From Lysinibacillus pinottii (GTDB lineage Bacteria > Bacillota > Bacilli > Bacillales_A > Planococcaceae): DNA of 64,000 nucleotides. The notes beneath the pieces were generated by a model that made no database searches, was not told the origin of the DNA, and saw only the letters and a program-made list of their open reading frames with translations. Below, in pieces: positions 9,701-18,958 of the stretch; position 1 is the stretch's first letter; every line of letters begins with the position of its first letter. The DNA lies in the NCBI RefSeq assembly GCF_024753545.1, contig NZ_JANTOO010000011.1:1-64000 (forward strand), given 5' to 3'. The translations under genes were made by a program, and so were the position numbers.

Positions 9701-10291
9701 ATGAAGAAGTCAGAAATGATGGATCAGTATTTAGATACTTATAAAGGAAAGGCTAGTAGTACCGATATTTGGCATGTTGTAGATTTAATTTATAAGATTA
9801 ATTTAGATGAAACTCCTATTGTAAATAAAGAGATGGTAGGAACCTCTGCATTCTCAGGAAGAGAGGTAATAGACTCCTTTCTACAACAATATGCGGGAGA
9901 TATAACAGGGGCAAGGGTTCGGAGTATTCTAAATGAAATGTTTGGTGTTAATTTAGATGCCATATCCTCATTAGAAGGAGCAAGAATATCTTTATATTCA
10001 AAGGGTCAATGGATTGTTCAGCATGAAAAAGATTTATTTGTCGTACATACGGGAGCTGGAGATATAGATGTGAAAGTCTATTCTACAAATTATTTTTTTG
10101 AACAAACTGGACTTAAGGAGTTACCAACTAATTTAACACATGAACTAGCAAGTATCGGATATTATTTCGATGATACAATGGATAGCTACTATTTCTCCAA
10201 TCCCACGGGTGAAGCAGTTTCAGATGCTTTTAAAGGAAAAACAATGGGAGCAATACTCGGAGTCATTCAACAGTCATTCTCGCATTTATAA
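9701..10291 (+). CDS. Uncharacterised protein with an internal duplication
   Basis: 196 residues, no family recognised. GGGAGGACCGG precedes the ATG. Two stretches align with each other: about 6-36 (MDQYLDTYKGKASSTDIW then VDLIYKINLD) and about 57-87 (IDSFLQQYAGDITGARVR then LNEMFGVNLD), so the N-terminal half looks like two copies of a ~30-residue helical unit. The C-terminal half is of mixed composition and has no signal peptide or membrane segment. It is 105 bases downstream of the LRR gene on the same strand, with its own ribosome site; co-transcription is possible since no terminator lies between them, only a short inverted repeat (ACATGTG at 9598, CACATGT at 9656). Confidence 0.7.
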   Translation: MKKSEMMDQYLDTYKGKASSTDIWHVVDLIYKINLDETPIVNKEMVGTSAFSGREVIDSFLQQYAGDITGARVRSILNEMFGVNLDAISSLEGARISLYSKGQWIVQHEKDLFVVHTGAGDIDVKVYSTNYFFEQTGLKELPTNLTHELASIGYYFDDTMDSYYFSNPTGEAVSDAFKGKTMGAILGVIQQSFSHL

Positions 10292-10295
10292 ATCA

Positions 10296-10339
10296 AAAAG
10301 GTCATATAGAGGATGTATTCATCCAACTATATGACTTTT
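10296..10339. terminator. Bidirectional terminator
   Basis: Long stem GTCATATAG / CTATATGAC enclosing a second stem GGATG / CATCC. It is flanked by AAAAA on the left and TTTTC on the right and lies between two converging genes. Confidence 0.8.
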
Positions 10340-10357
10340 CTTCATTAGTGATAACGT

Positions 10358-12004
10358 TTATTTTCCAAAAGAGGATAAAAATTTAACTCGATCGCCCATG
10401 GGAGGTGTATTATTGTCAGTTAAAACTACTTCCAATACAGCTGGACCATTTAAATTCATTAGGTGATGAAGCATATCATGATGAAGGTCTTGTAGCTCAG
10501 TTACTTGGAAGCTTGGTATATCCATCGCTGAAGCCATAGCACTAATATTAATGGGATGCTGCTCAAAGGATGGGTGAGTGCGCTTAAACTGTAAAGCATG
10601 TCCATGGTATACCATCCCTAAACGAGCATTATTCATGACAATAAATAATATGGGTAGATTATATTCTTTTGCTGTTAAAATCTCCATCCCATGCATGAAA
10701 AAGCAACCATCTCCTGTAATACATGCAACAGGACGTTCAGGTTCGGCTAACTTTGAACCAATGGCAGATCCAATCCCACTTCCCATTGCTCCAAAATGGA
10801 CATTAATATTAAACGTATCATAATCTACTACTTTCATATGATGAATGACATAGGACATAAATTCACCAATATCAATAGCGTACCTTGTGGAGGAAGGTAA
10901 ATATTTTTGAATAGTTAACAATACATTTTTCGTGTTATATTCCCCTGTGACTTCTTTATAAATCTCTTTATTTTCTTTAACCTTAAATGGAGTTTTTGCT
11001 AGACCGTTAGCTCGTAGTTCTTCAATAAGCAATAGTAAACTCACATTGATATCACCTAGCACAGGTAAGTCAATCTCATATTTTCGGTTGAACACGGATT
11101 GATCAAAGTCCATCTGTATCGAAAAACGATTTTTAGTAAGATTTAAGTTGTAGTTATTCGTGGCTGTTTCACCTAAACTTGAACCGACAATTAATAATAC
11201 TTGCCCATCGCCATCAGCTATTAATTCTGAGGCAGCCTCGTGACCCGCAAAGCCGAAAACACCAACTAGGAGAGGATGATCCTCTGGAATATACCCTTTT
11301 GCCTGTGGTGTTGTTATAATTGGCCAATTTAGAATTTCGGCTAACTCTAGTAATTGTTCAACAGAGTTTTTTACGCCTTGCCCTACCAAAATATAGCCAC
11401 TTCTTCTTGCTAATAGCTCTTCAGCTACATTTTTAATGGTATCTATTTCAGGAACAATGGCTGTTCTTTTTGGTGGAGCTGGTATTTCTACATGTGAAAT
11501 TGTTTCATGTTGAATATCTATTGGTATAGCAATATGTACAGGACCTGGCACGCCAGATAGGGCAATTTCTGTGGCTCTTACTATTTCTTTGAGTAAATCC
11601 TTCGATTCTTTAACCGTTACGCTATATTTAGTAACTGGACGAAAGATTGGTTCAGCATCTAACTCTTGAGAGGCATTTAAACCGTTCGTGTTAACAGGAA
11701 CAGCACCGGTTAAAAATAAAACCGGTAAATGCTCCCGCATAGCATTTGCGGCACCTGTTACTAGATTTGTTCCTCCAGGGCCACTACAACCAATACAAAC
11801 ACTCAAATGATTGGAGTATTTTGCATAAGCTGCAGCCATATAGGATGCTGCTCCTTCATGTTTTGTGACAATAGGTGTTAATTCACTCATATCATTGAGT
11901 TCATCAAAAAATGCATTGACTGAGCCTGCTGGAATACCAAAAATATACTGCACACCACTATTTTTTAAATACTCTAAGACTGTGCGAGCTGCTTTCATCA
12001 TCAT
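10358..12004 (-). CDS. Thiamine-diphosphate-dependent enzyme, acetolactate-synthase-like
   Basis: 548 residues, three-domain ThDP fold. The catalytic Glu50 lies in TKHEGAASYMA. The central domain reads LARRSGYILVGQGVK. The ThDP-magnesium motif is GDG (GDGCFFMHG) ending with NN (FIVMNNARLGM). It belongs to the acetolactate synthase / benzoylformate decarboxylase superfamily. There is no regulatory IlvN-type subunit or other ilv gene next door, so a catabolic or decarboxylase role is as likely as branched-chain amino acid synthesis. Three consecutive ATG codons open the gene (12004, 12001, 11998). The AAAGGGG site spaces best to the third. Confidence 0.8.
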   Translation of the reverse strand: MMMKAARTVLEYLKNSGVQYIFGIPAGSVNAFFDELNDMSELTPIVTKHEGAASYMAAAYAKYSNHLSVCIGCSGPGGTNLVTGAANAMREHLPVLFLTGAVPVNTNGLNASQELDAEPIFRPVTKYSVTVKESKDLLKEIVRATEIALSGVPGPVHIAIPIDIQHETISHVEIPAPPKRTAIVPEIDTIKNVAEELLARRSGYILVGQGVKNSVEQLLELAEILNWPIITTPQAKGYIPEDHPLLVGVFGFAGHEAASELIADGDGQVLLIVGSSLGETATNNYNLNLTKNRFSIQMDFDQSVFNRKYEIDLPVLGDINVSLLLLIEELRANGLAKTPFKVKENKEIYKEVTGEYNTKNVLLTIQKYLPSSTRYAIDIGEFMSYVIHHMKVVDYDTFNINVHFGAMGSGIGSAIGSKLAEPERPVACITGDGCFFMHGMEILTAKEYNLPILFIVMNNARLGMVYHGHALQFKRTHPSFEQHPINISAMASAMDIPSFQVTELQDLHHDMLHHLMNLNGPAVLEVVLTDNNTPPMGDRVKFLSSFGK

Positions 12005-12031
12005 TTCCCCTTTGCATAATAATGTAATAGG

Positions 12032-14809
12032 CTAACAGAAATATTTTTTCATAATTTCTCCAGCTTTCATAGGCTTACTGAAAAAATATCCTTGCATTAA
12101 ATGACAATTTTGTACCAATAAATAGTCCGCTTGTTCTTTTGTTTCGACTCCTTCAGCAATAACCTCCAGTTTCAAATTTTGAGCTAGGGTAATGATTGTA
12201 TTTGTAATAGCTGCTGCATCATCCGTTAACATTTCTTGTACAAAGGATTTATCAATTTTTAATGTGGAAATTGGTAAATTTTTTAAATATCCTAAAGATG
12301 AATAACCTGTACCGAAATCATCAATAGCTAAATTAACCCCAAGTCCCTTCAATTGTTTCATCGTTTTTAAGGTTACCTCTGTATTTTTTACAATTAGATT
12401 TTCTGTGAGCTCTAGCTGTAAATATTCAGGAGACAGATCGGCTTCATGTAAAACATTTTCAATAATAGAAAATAAATTATTCTGTTCGAACTGATGGACA
12501 GATAAATTCACAGACATACTGATTAAAGGAAATCCTTGATTATGCCATTCTTTTAATTGCTTGCATGCTTCCTTAAGAACCCATTCACCTATCGGGACGA
12601 TTAATCCTGTTTCTTCAGCAAGTGGAATAAACTTATCGGGGGTAATCATGCCATGTTCTCGATGATTCCACCTTAATAAAGCTTCTACACCCTTAATTTT
12701 ATTTGTTTTATAATTTATTTGAGGCTGATAGAAGATCATCAATTCATCACGCTCTAAAGCCTTATATAAATCATTCTCAAGTTTGATACTCTCAAAAGTC
12801 CTTGTATCCATTCCTTCACTAAAGAAATGGTAGCTAGTACCTGGCGTTTCTTTTGATTTGTACATAGCTGTGTCTGCATTTTTGATTAACGTGTCTGTAG
12901 TATCGCCGTTTTCAGGAAATAAACTTATACCAATACTTGTTTTAATATATATTTCATTGTCAATCAAATTAAATGGTTGAGAGAAAGAAGCATTGATACA
13001 ATTTATAACTTTTAAAATGTCATTCTCACACTTAATATTAGGTAAATAGATTGTAAACTCATCCCCACCTTGCCTTGATACAGTTGCATCTTCTGGGACG
13101 CAGGCACTTAAACGTTTGGCAACACTTTGAAGCAATAAATCCCCATAACTATGACCTAACGAATCATTTACTAACTTGAAACGATCTAAATCCAAGTAGA
13201 GCACAGCTAATTTTTCACCATTTACTTTTGCATACTTCAGTCCCTGCGTTAGTCTGTCTAATAAAAGAACCCTATTGGGCAAATCCGTTAAACTATCGAA
13301 ATAGGCATGGTATTTAATTTTTTCTTCTAATTGCTTTCTTTGCGTTATATCTTTAAATGTAATCACTTCGCCTACGACCTTATCGCCTTCTTTTATAAAA
13401 GAAGTGACGTATTCGACGGGGAAGTAGGTATGATCTTTTCTAAAAAACACTTCGTAGCTGTTAAAATTTGTATTTAAAAAGGGTGAAACAGGAATGTTGA
13501 CCTCTGCCTCACAACCACTCATAATAATTTCAACTGATTTTCCAATCAAATCTCTATCTGTTTCATACCCCAGCATGAGCGCACCGGCTGGATTGCAAAA
13601 CGTAATGTTTCGGTCAAGATCTAATCCGAAAATGCCCTCACCTGCCGAGTTGAGAATTAACTCTTTTTCACGGCTAAGTTGCTGTAACTCAGCGACAACA
13701 CGTTCAAGCTCTTTATTTTTGTCTCTTACTTCCGATGTTCTCTCCTCGATTATAATCTCTTGTTTTTCCATATATAACTGATTAGATAATGCAGACGCAG
13801 TAGTATCAACAATGGACTGAGCTAATTGTAATTGAGTCTCTGAATAGAAAAATGGTTTATTTTCAAGATTAACAATGGAAATTTGTCCTAAAATTTCACC
13901 CATTGAAATCAAAGGAAACATCACTAAACCATTTATGCCGAAATTACGACAAACCTCATGATTTGGCCTGTCATCTTCAAATACATTTGGAATAAGAATG
14001 GCTTTTTTCGTTTCAAAAACCTCCTGCATGACAGAATCATTGCTCTCATCAATTTGTATTTTGTTATGTGTTTTAAGCCAATTCTCTTCGGTCCAATCGC
14101 TATCCTTACTCAACTTAGCCGGTTTAATACTTTTTTCTGCTAAAGGATCTAATAAGTGAACACCTATATTTTTATTATCTAAAACCTTTTCTAAGTAGAA
14201 AAAGCATTTATCAAGGCTCTCCTGTAGTGAAGAGCACATGGATAAATCACGTGTAACATCGAGCAGTAACTGCTTTTCATTTATAAGATGCTCTTTATAA
14301 GTTAAGTTGTTTGCGTTTTGAATCGCAACCGCAGCCATATTTACATAGGCTTCAACCGTTTGAATTTCTTCCTCAGTTAAATTCATTGGAATTCCATAAT
14401 CAAATAAAAAAACAAGGCCAAATAACTCTTGTTCAAAGGAAATAGGAAGTGCTAATAAAGATTTAATATGAAATCCTTCAACGGCTCTAGGGTCAGGGCG
14501 ATTATCTCTTGAAGTATCAGGAATATAGATTGTTTTCTTTGTTTCAATCACTTCCTTTGCCAGCAAATCTATTTCGGTTTCAATGACATGCATATTTAAT
14601 GTCCAGCCGTTAATCACCTCTGGTTTTCCTACATATCCTCTGAATGTTCCATCTTCTTGTGGCAAATAAATTCCCACTGAATCACAGTTGACGATTTCTT
14701 CAGATATTGCGATTGTTACCTGCTCCAATACTTCACGTAAATCCAACTTCATGTTTATCATTTTCGTTATATTGGCCAGTCGAGAATATCTCGTTTGTTC
14801 TATAGACAT
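12032..14809 (-). CDS. GAF-GAF-PAS-GGDEF-EAL cyclic-di-GMP protein
   Basis: 925 residues, no transmembrane segment, so a cytosolic sensor. Domains in order: GAF (about 20-170), second GAF (about 185-350), a coiled coil (about 355-400), PAS (about 400-505), GGDEF and EAL. The synthase site GGDEF at 581-585 is intact. The usual inhibitory RxxD just before it reads VPED, so product inhibition there is probably lost. The EAL domain keeps its signature (GVEALLRW, NLSVHQF, LTENL, IDDFGTGYSSLGYL, LKIDKSFV, EVIAEGVET), so it could also cleave c-di-GMP. The start at 14809 has GGGGG nine bases upstream; an in-frame ATG at 14836 has a poorer site. Confidence 0.92.
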   Translation of the reverse strand: MSIEQTRYSRLANITKMINMKLDLREVLEQVTIAISEEIVNCDSVGIYLPQEDGTFRGYVGKPEVINGWTLNMHVIETEIDLLAKEVIETKKTIYIPDTSRDNRPDPRAVEGFHIKSLLALPISFEQELFGLVFLFDYGIPMNLTEEEIQTVEAYVNMAAVAIQNANNLTYKEHLINEKQLLLDVTRDLSMCSSLQESLDKCFFYLEKVLDNKNIGVHLLDPLAEKSIKPAKLSKDSDWTEENWLKTHNKIQIDESNDSVMQEVFETKKAILIPNVFEDDRPNHEVCRNFGINGLVMFPLISMGEILGQISIVNLENKPFFYSETQLQLAQSIVDTTASALSNQLYMEKQEIIIEERTSEVRDKNKELERVVAELQQLSREKELILNSAGEGIFGLDLDRNITFCNPAGALMLGYETDRDLIGKSVEIIMSGCEAEVNIPVSPFLNTNFNSYEVFFRKDHTYFPVEYVTSFIKEGDKVVGEVITFKDITQRKQLEEKIKYHAYFDSLTDLPNRVLLLDRLTQGLKYAKVNGEKLAVLYLDLDRFKLVNDSLGHSYGDLLLQSVAKRLSACVPEDATVSRQGGDEFTIYLPNIKCENDILKVINCINASFSQPFNLIDNEIYIKTSIGISLFPENGDTTDTLIKNADTAMYKSKETPGTSYHFFSEGMDTRTFESIKLENDLYKALERDELMIFYQPQINYKTNKIKGVEALLRWNHREHGMITPDKFIPLAEETGLIVPIGEWVLKEACKQLKEWHNQGFPLISMSVNLSVHQFEQNNLFSIIENVLHEADLSPEYLQLELTENLIVKNTEVTLKTMKQLKGLGVNLAIDDFGTGYSSLGYLKNLPISTLKIDKSFVQEMLTDDAAAITNTIITLAQNLKLEVIAEGVETKEQADYLLVQNCHLMQGYFFSKPMKAGEIMKKYFC

Positions 14810-15512
14810 GTAAATGAACCCCCAATTTTTTGTCATTGTCCTGTAGAAAAAATGTTAAATTTTTGCTTTATTCGTATCGAATGTCTTATTATTGTATTTT
14901 ACAGTAGTAATAAACAGGTAGGTAAAAAAATGTATAAATTAGTTAAAATTCCTTAAGAGTATGTTGCGATTTTAGCCATTACTCTTTTTATGTAGGACTA
15001 GAATCCTTTGATTAAAATTAAACACATTCTACAGTGACGATAATGATCTATTAGGTTTTTACTAGGAATGAAAAGTAAATGTTCCATCCAAAAAAATGCA
15101 AACAGCTTGTACATGTAAATTGTGAATTGTCAGGGGAAAATAAAGGGCCAGTTTCTAAAACGGTCGTCATAACTTAATGAAGAATAGTAACATATTATTA
15201 TTACTATTTGTTTTCATCTATCAGAATGAATCCTCCTCAGAGTATTTTTCCAAACATGGGAATTAATACAACATTAGAGTGCTTCCTAATTTTATTCTAC
15301 AGACCATTAAAAATTCCTCTATACAAATGAGCATTCATCTCTTTGTTGATTTAATATTCTGATTATTAGAATGCTATATTATTCAAAACGTATTTTAATT
15401 AACGGGTGTGAGTTTGTAACAAGAGATCGTCCTGACATGATGTGTGATTGATTGTGGTTAACCATGGGATAGTTTTATAATGAATTGATGGTAAATAAGA
15501 GGAGTTGAAAAG
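14810..15512. other. 700-base intergenic region between divergent genes
   Basis: AT-rich, stops in all frames, no RNA structure or gene remnant that I can recognise. Its right end carries the likely promoter of the lipoprotein isomerase: TTGTGG at 15452 and TATAAT at 15476-15481, 18 bases apart and about 30 bases ahead of the ATG. The left end should contain the promoter of the GGDEF-EAL gene, not resolved here. Confidence 0.5.
15452..15481 (+). promoter_or_regulatory. SigA-type promoter of the lipoprotein isomerase
   Basis: TTGTGG (three of six matches to TTGACA, including TTG) followed after 18 bases by a perfect TATAAT. Its position fits a short leader before the GAGGAG ribosome site of the gene at 15513. 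Confidence 0.55.
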
Positions 15513-16160
15513 ATGTATACACGTAATAAAGGTATTTATGTAGTGTTATCATTACTAGCAATTATGTTTGTATTGACGGGCTGTGGTACAGCAAAGGACA
15601 GTAAGAAAACAGAAACGGTGGATTACGCATCAAAGGTGAAAGAAAATCCGATTGTCACTATTACGATGAGCAATGATGAAAAAATTGTTATTGAATTAGA
15701 GCCTACAGTAGCACCAAATACTGTAGCTAACTTTATTTCATTAGTGGAAGAAGGATTTTATGATGGTCTTATATTCCATCGCGTTATTCCTGATTTTATG
15801 ATTCAAGGTGGAGACCCTTCAGGTAATGGTACAGGTGGACCTGACTATTCAATTGATGGCGAGTTTTCCTCAAATGGTTGGGACAATAGCCTGAAACACG
15901 AACGTGGTGTTATTTCAATGGCTCGCTCGCAAGATCCAAACTCTGCAGGATCACAATTTTTTATTATGGTAAAAGAGACAACAGATCTAGATGGTAAATA
16001 TGCTGCTTTTGGGAAAGTAATTGAAGGAATGGAAACTGTGGATGCCATTGTTGCTGCTGAGCGAGATGCTACAGATAAACCATTAGAAGATCAGCAAATG
16101 AAAAAAGTAGAAGTAGATACGAAGGGCTTTAATTACCCAGCACCTAAAGTAAATAAGTAA
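15513..16160 (+). CDS. Lipoprotein peptidyl-prolyl cis-trans isomerase (cyclophilin)
   Basis: 215 residues. The N-terminus is a lipoprotein signal with lipobox LTGC, so the enzyme is anchored on the outer face of the membrane. The remainder is a bacterial cyclophilin: VANFISLVEEGFYDGLIFHRVIPDFMIQGGDP, SAGSQFFI and AAFGKVIEGM carry the active-site Arg, Phe, Met and Gln. It speeds proline isomerisation in exported proteins. The start is ATG after GAGGAG with 8 bases of spacing. Monocistronic, with a terminator 40 bases downstream. Confidence 0.93.
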   Translation: MYTRNKGIYVVLSLLAIMFVLTGCGTAKDSKKTETVDYASKVKENPIVTITMSNDEKIVIELEPTVAPNTVANFISLVEEGFYDGLIFHRVIPDFMIQGGDPSGNGTGGPDYSIDGEFSSNGWDNSLKHERGVISMARSQDPNSAGSQFFIMVKETTDLDGKYAAFGKVIEGMETVDAIVAAERDATDKPLEDQQMKKVEVDTKGFNYPAPKVNK

Positions 16161-16201
16161 TTCCTTTCATAAAAGTTAAAAAGGCTAAATCAATTAGGAT
16201 T

Positions 16202-16237
16202 AAAGAGTATGTCGATTAACTCGCACATACTCTTTTT
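16202..16237. terminator. Bidirectional terminator
   Basis: AAAGAGTATGT and ACATACTCTTT around an 11-base loop, followed by a T run that overlaps the stop codon of the minus-strand BRCT gene. It serves the isomerase and probably also the BRCT gene. Confidence 0.85.
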
Positions 16238-16566
16238 TATCTTTCAACTACCTTTGGCATTGAAATAATCCATAAAAAATCGCTTTCTATAAGTATTTGA
16301 ATATCCTGACCAAGGTTAATGAGTTGCTCGGCTTTACGTTGTTTAGTACTGATGCCACGACGTTTGTCTCCAAGGATAATAAAATCGGTTTGCTGTGTAA
16401 CGGTGCCTTGTAAAAATCCACCACAAGCCTTTACGTGTTTAGCTGCTTCTGAACGAGTCATCTTGGAAAGAGCACCTGTAAACACAATTTGCTTATGATA
16501 AAAGGGGTGGGAAGGGCTTTCGATTGGATCTGAAAAGATGATATCTAGGCTATCCTTATTAGTCAT
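16237..16566 (-). CDS. Small stand-alone BRCT-domain protein
   Basis: 109 residues. The core FYHKQIVFTGALSKMTRSEA, then the Cys-Gly-Gly at VKACGGFLQGTVTQQTDFIILGD, is a BRCT domain of the type at the C-terminus of bacterial NAD-dependent DNA ligase and in some exonuclease proteins. BRCT folds bind DNA ends or partner proteins; no catalytic domain is attached. The start at 16566 has GGAGGG four bases upstream. The conserved Trp normally in helix 3 may be the one in ESDFLWIISM. Its partner is unknown, and the neighbours give no hint. Confidence 0.8.
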   Translation of the reverse strand: MTNKDSLDIIFSDPIESPSHPFYHKQIVFTGALSKMTRSEAAKHVKACGGFLQGTVTQQTDFIILGDKRRGISTKQRKAEQLINLGQDIQILIESDFLWIISMPKVVER

Positions 16567-16680
16567 ATTGCCCTCCTGACTTCTTAAATTTTTGGGTGGT
16601 AGCTGTGATAAATACATCCACAAAAGAGCTCATGGGAATTTTTGTTATACCTTCTACTAGTTTAGTAATCGTTGCTACAA

Positions 16681-17480
16681 ATGATATCCATCATCTTCAT
16701 TATCGAGTTTTTTGAAATTGACCCTGTTTTAGGATCTCCTTATATTCACCCGGAAATGGATATCATTCATGGCATATTTACTTTTTCCAGCATGTTGGTT
16801 AGTACTTTTATTAGTACTGACCCATTGGAAGGAAACAGCTAGGTCCTATCGACCACCATTAATTGCGTTAATGTGTGGGCAGTTGATTCCCATTATAACA
16901 GCATTTGTTTATTTTCTGGACTTCCCCCTTTTGGTCTATTTATTCCTCATGCTTATTTAGAGGAATGCCGGTTGCTAAGGATGCTATATTTCATAGTATC
17001 AATGATGGCGTTATCGTATTAGATGAAAGCTATAGATTAATACAATTTGATCCAGCCTGTAATAAGATAATCCCACCATTAACAAGATTTATGTTCGGTA
17101 TGCGCTTTGCGAAGGTAAAAACTTGAGGTAACAGGGCAGCGATTCCCGTTACATGGGAGAGCGTGGTGAAGAGGTAGGAGTTTGTGCTGGTTCTTACTAA
17201 AAAATGTTAGAAAAACAGGCTCGCTGTGTGTTTTTTCAACAATGTAATCAAGCGTATGGTGAGGCGAAAGGGACGTCATCCCCATTTACAGTGGTGCTAG
17301 TGGATATGAATCATCAAAGTATGGAGCTACAACCGCTTAAGACTACGATTAGCTTTGGGGTTGCTGAAGGTACAAATGGGGAAGAGACATTATATCAACT
17401 CTTAAACAAAGCAAATAAAGCACAGTACTCAGCAAAACAAGCAGAACGTAATCGAGTACATGTGTATAGAGATAATGAAA
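16681..17480 (+). pseudogene. Remnant of a membrane diguanylate cyclase (7TM-PAS-GGDEF)
   Basis: Protein fragments of one family lie in order but in different frames and with stops. Hydrophobic stretches come first (16681-16960). A PAS-like start follows (KDAIFHSINDGVIVLDESYRLIQFDPACN, 16976-17080). Then comes a GGDEF-domain opening (FFQQCNQAYGEAKGTSSPFTVVLVDMNH, 17228-17315) joined directly to a GGDEF-domain end (TTISFGVAEGTNGEETLYQLLNKAN, 17341-17415, to HVYR). The middle with the GGDEF active site has been deleted. The order matches Bacillales proteins with an N-terminal seven-helix module, PAS and GGDEF. Several frameshifts plus the internal deletion mean it cannot be functional. Confidence 0.75.
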
Positions 17481-17528
17481 AAGCTAAAATATACAATCAT
17501 GATACGATGATGTATATTTTAGCTTTTT
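17478..17528. terminator. Long-stem terminator at the end of the gluconate operon
   Basis: Perfect 17-base arms (AAAAAGCTAAAATATAC / GTATATTTTAGCTTTTT) around a 17-base loop, three bases past the gnd stop codon. The A/T ends make it usable in both directions. Confidence 0.85.
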
Positions 17529-17530
17529 AT

Positions 17531-18931
17531 TTACCAATCTGTGTGGAACACACCTGCTAAATCAGTTCGCTCATATGTATGAGCACCAAAATAATCGCGC
17601 TGTGCCTGTAACAGGTTAGCATTAGATGAACGAGTCCGATAACTATCATAATATGTGAGCGAGGCACTTAAGCATGGGAATGCATTCCCTGCCTGTATAC
17701 CCTCACATACAATTTTTCTCAATCCACTTTGATAGTCCTTTGTTTTTTCTGCAAAGTAAGGAGCTATTAATAGGTTGGCGAGTGTAGGTTGTTTGTGATA
17801 AGCATCGCTTATCACATTTAAAAACTCTGCACGTATAATGCACCCACTACGGAAAATGAGCGCAATATCCTTTAATGGTAAGTTCCAATTATAGAGCTCG
17901 GAGGTCATTTTATATTGTGTAAACCCTTGTGCATAGGCACAGATTTTCCCCATATAGAGGGCTTGTCTGACATATTCTACCCACACATCTTTATCTAGAT
18001 TTGGCTGTGTACTGCTTGGACCTGCTAATACTGCTTCTGCATGAACTCGTTCTTCTTTTAATGATGAAATATAGCGAGCGAATAAAGCCTCTGTAATTAT
18101 CGATGTTGGAATACCATTATCGATGGATTGCATACTCGTCCATTTGCCAGTTCCTTTTTGACCAGCTTTATCAAGAATCATATCGATTAGAGGTAAGCCT
18201 GTGACATCATCTTTTTTTCGTAAAATTTCAGCTGTAATTTCAATTAAATAGCTTTTTAATTCCCCTTGATTCCATGTTTCAAAGATTTCAGCAATTTCCT
18301 CAACAGATAATCCTACATTTTTTCTTAAAAAAGTATAGGCCTCTGCAATAAGCTGCATATCAGCGTACTCGATTCCATTGTGGACCATTTTGACAAAATG
18401 ACCTGCACCTTTAGGCCCCATATACGTACAGCATGAATTGCCTTTAAATTGCGCTGCAATCTTCGTAAGAATAGGAGCCACCTTTTCGTAGACCTCTCGA
18501 TTGCCACCAGGCATGATAGAAGGACCTGTCAATGCTCCAACCTCACCACCTGAAATGCCAATGCCTAAATAGCCAATACCTCGAGCCATCAGTTCATCAT
18601 GTCTACGCTCTGTATCTTGATAGTGAGAGTTACCACCGTCCATAATGATATCGCCTGTTTCAAGGAAAGGCACTAAGGAAGCAATGACTGAATCAATGGC
18701 TTTACCAGCAGTCACCATTAAAAAGATCTTTCTTGGTTTTTCTAAAGAAAGCACAAAATCTTCTATTTCATAGTAAGGAGTAAGCGCTTGTCCTTCGACC
18801 TTTTGTAAAAGTTTGTCTGTTAGATCACGTGTATAGTTATAAACTGCTACTTGCTCGCCCTTATTAGCCATGTTTAAGGCGATATTACTGCCCATAACAC
18901 CTAAACCAATAACGCCTATTGTATTTAACAT
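17531..18931 (-). CDS. gnd: 6-phosphogluconate dehydrogenase, decarboxylating
   Basis: 466 residues, full family length. It oxidises 6-phosphogluconate to ribulose-5-phosphate and CO2 with NAD(P)+. The nucleotide fold opens with VIGLGVMGSNIALN. The substrate region includes DGGNSHYQDTERR, GGEVGALTGPSIMPGG and KMVHNGIEYADMQ with the catalytic Lys and Asn, and the C-terminal helical domain ends in RTDLAGVFHTDW. GGAGCG precedes the ATG. It is last in the gluconate operon, the place of gntZ in B. subtilis, so it completes gluconate catabolism through the pentose phosphate route. Confidence 0.96.
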   Translation of the reverse strand: MLNTIGVIGLGVMGSNIALNMANKGEQVAVYNYTRDLTDKLLQKVEGQALTPYYEIEDFVLSLEKPRKIFLMVTAGKAIDSVIASLVPFLETGDIIMDGGNSHYQDTERRHDELMARGIGYLGIGISGGEVGALTGPSIMPGGNREVYEKVAPILTKIAAQFKGNSCCTYMGPKGAGHFVKMVHNGIEYADMQLIAEAYTFLRKNVGLSVEEIAEIFETWNQGELKSYLIEITAEILRKKDDVTGLPLIDMILDKAGQKGTGKWTSMQSIDNGIPTSIITEALFARYISSLKEERVHAEAVLAGPSSTQPNLDKDVWVEYVRQALYMGKICAYAQGFTQYKMTSELYNWNLPLKDIALIFRSGCIIRAEFLNVISDAYHKQPTLANLLIAPYFAEKTKDYQSGLRKIVCEGIQAGNAFPCLSASLTYYDSYRTRSSNANLLQAQRDYFGAHTYERTDLAGVFHTDW

Positions 18932-18958
18932 TTATGCTCGCTCCTTCTTTTCCATTTT

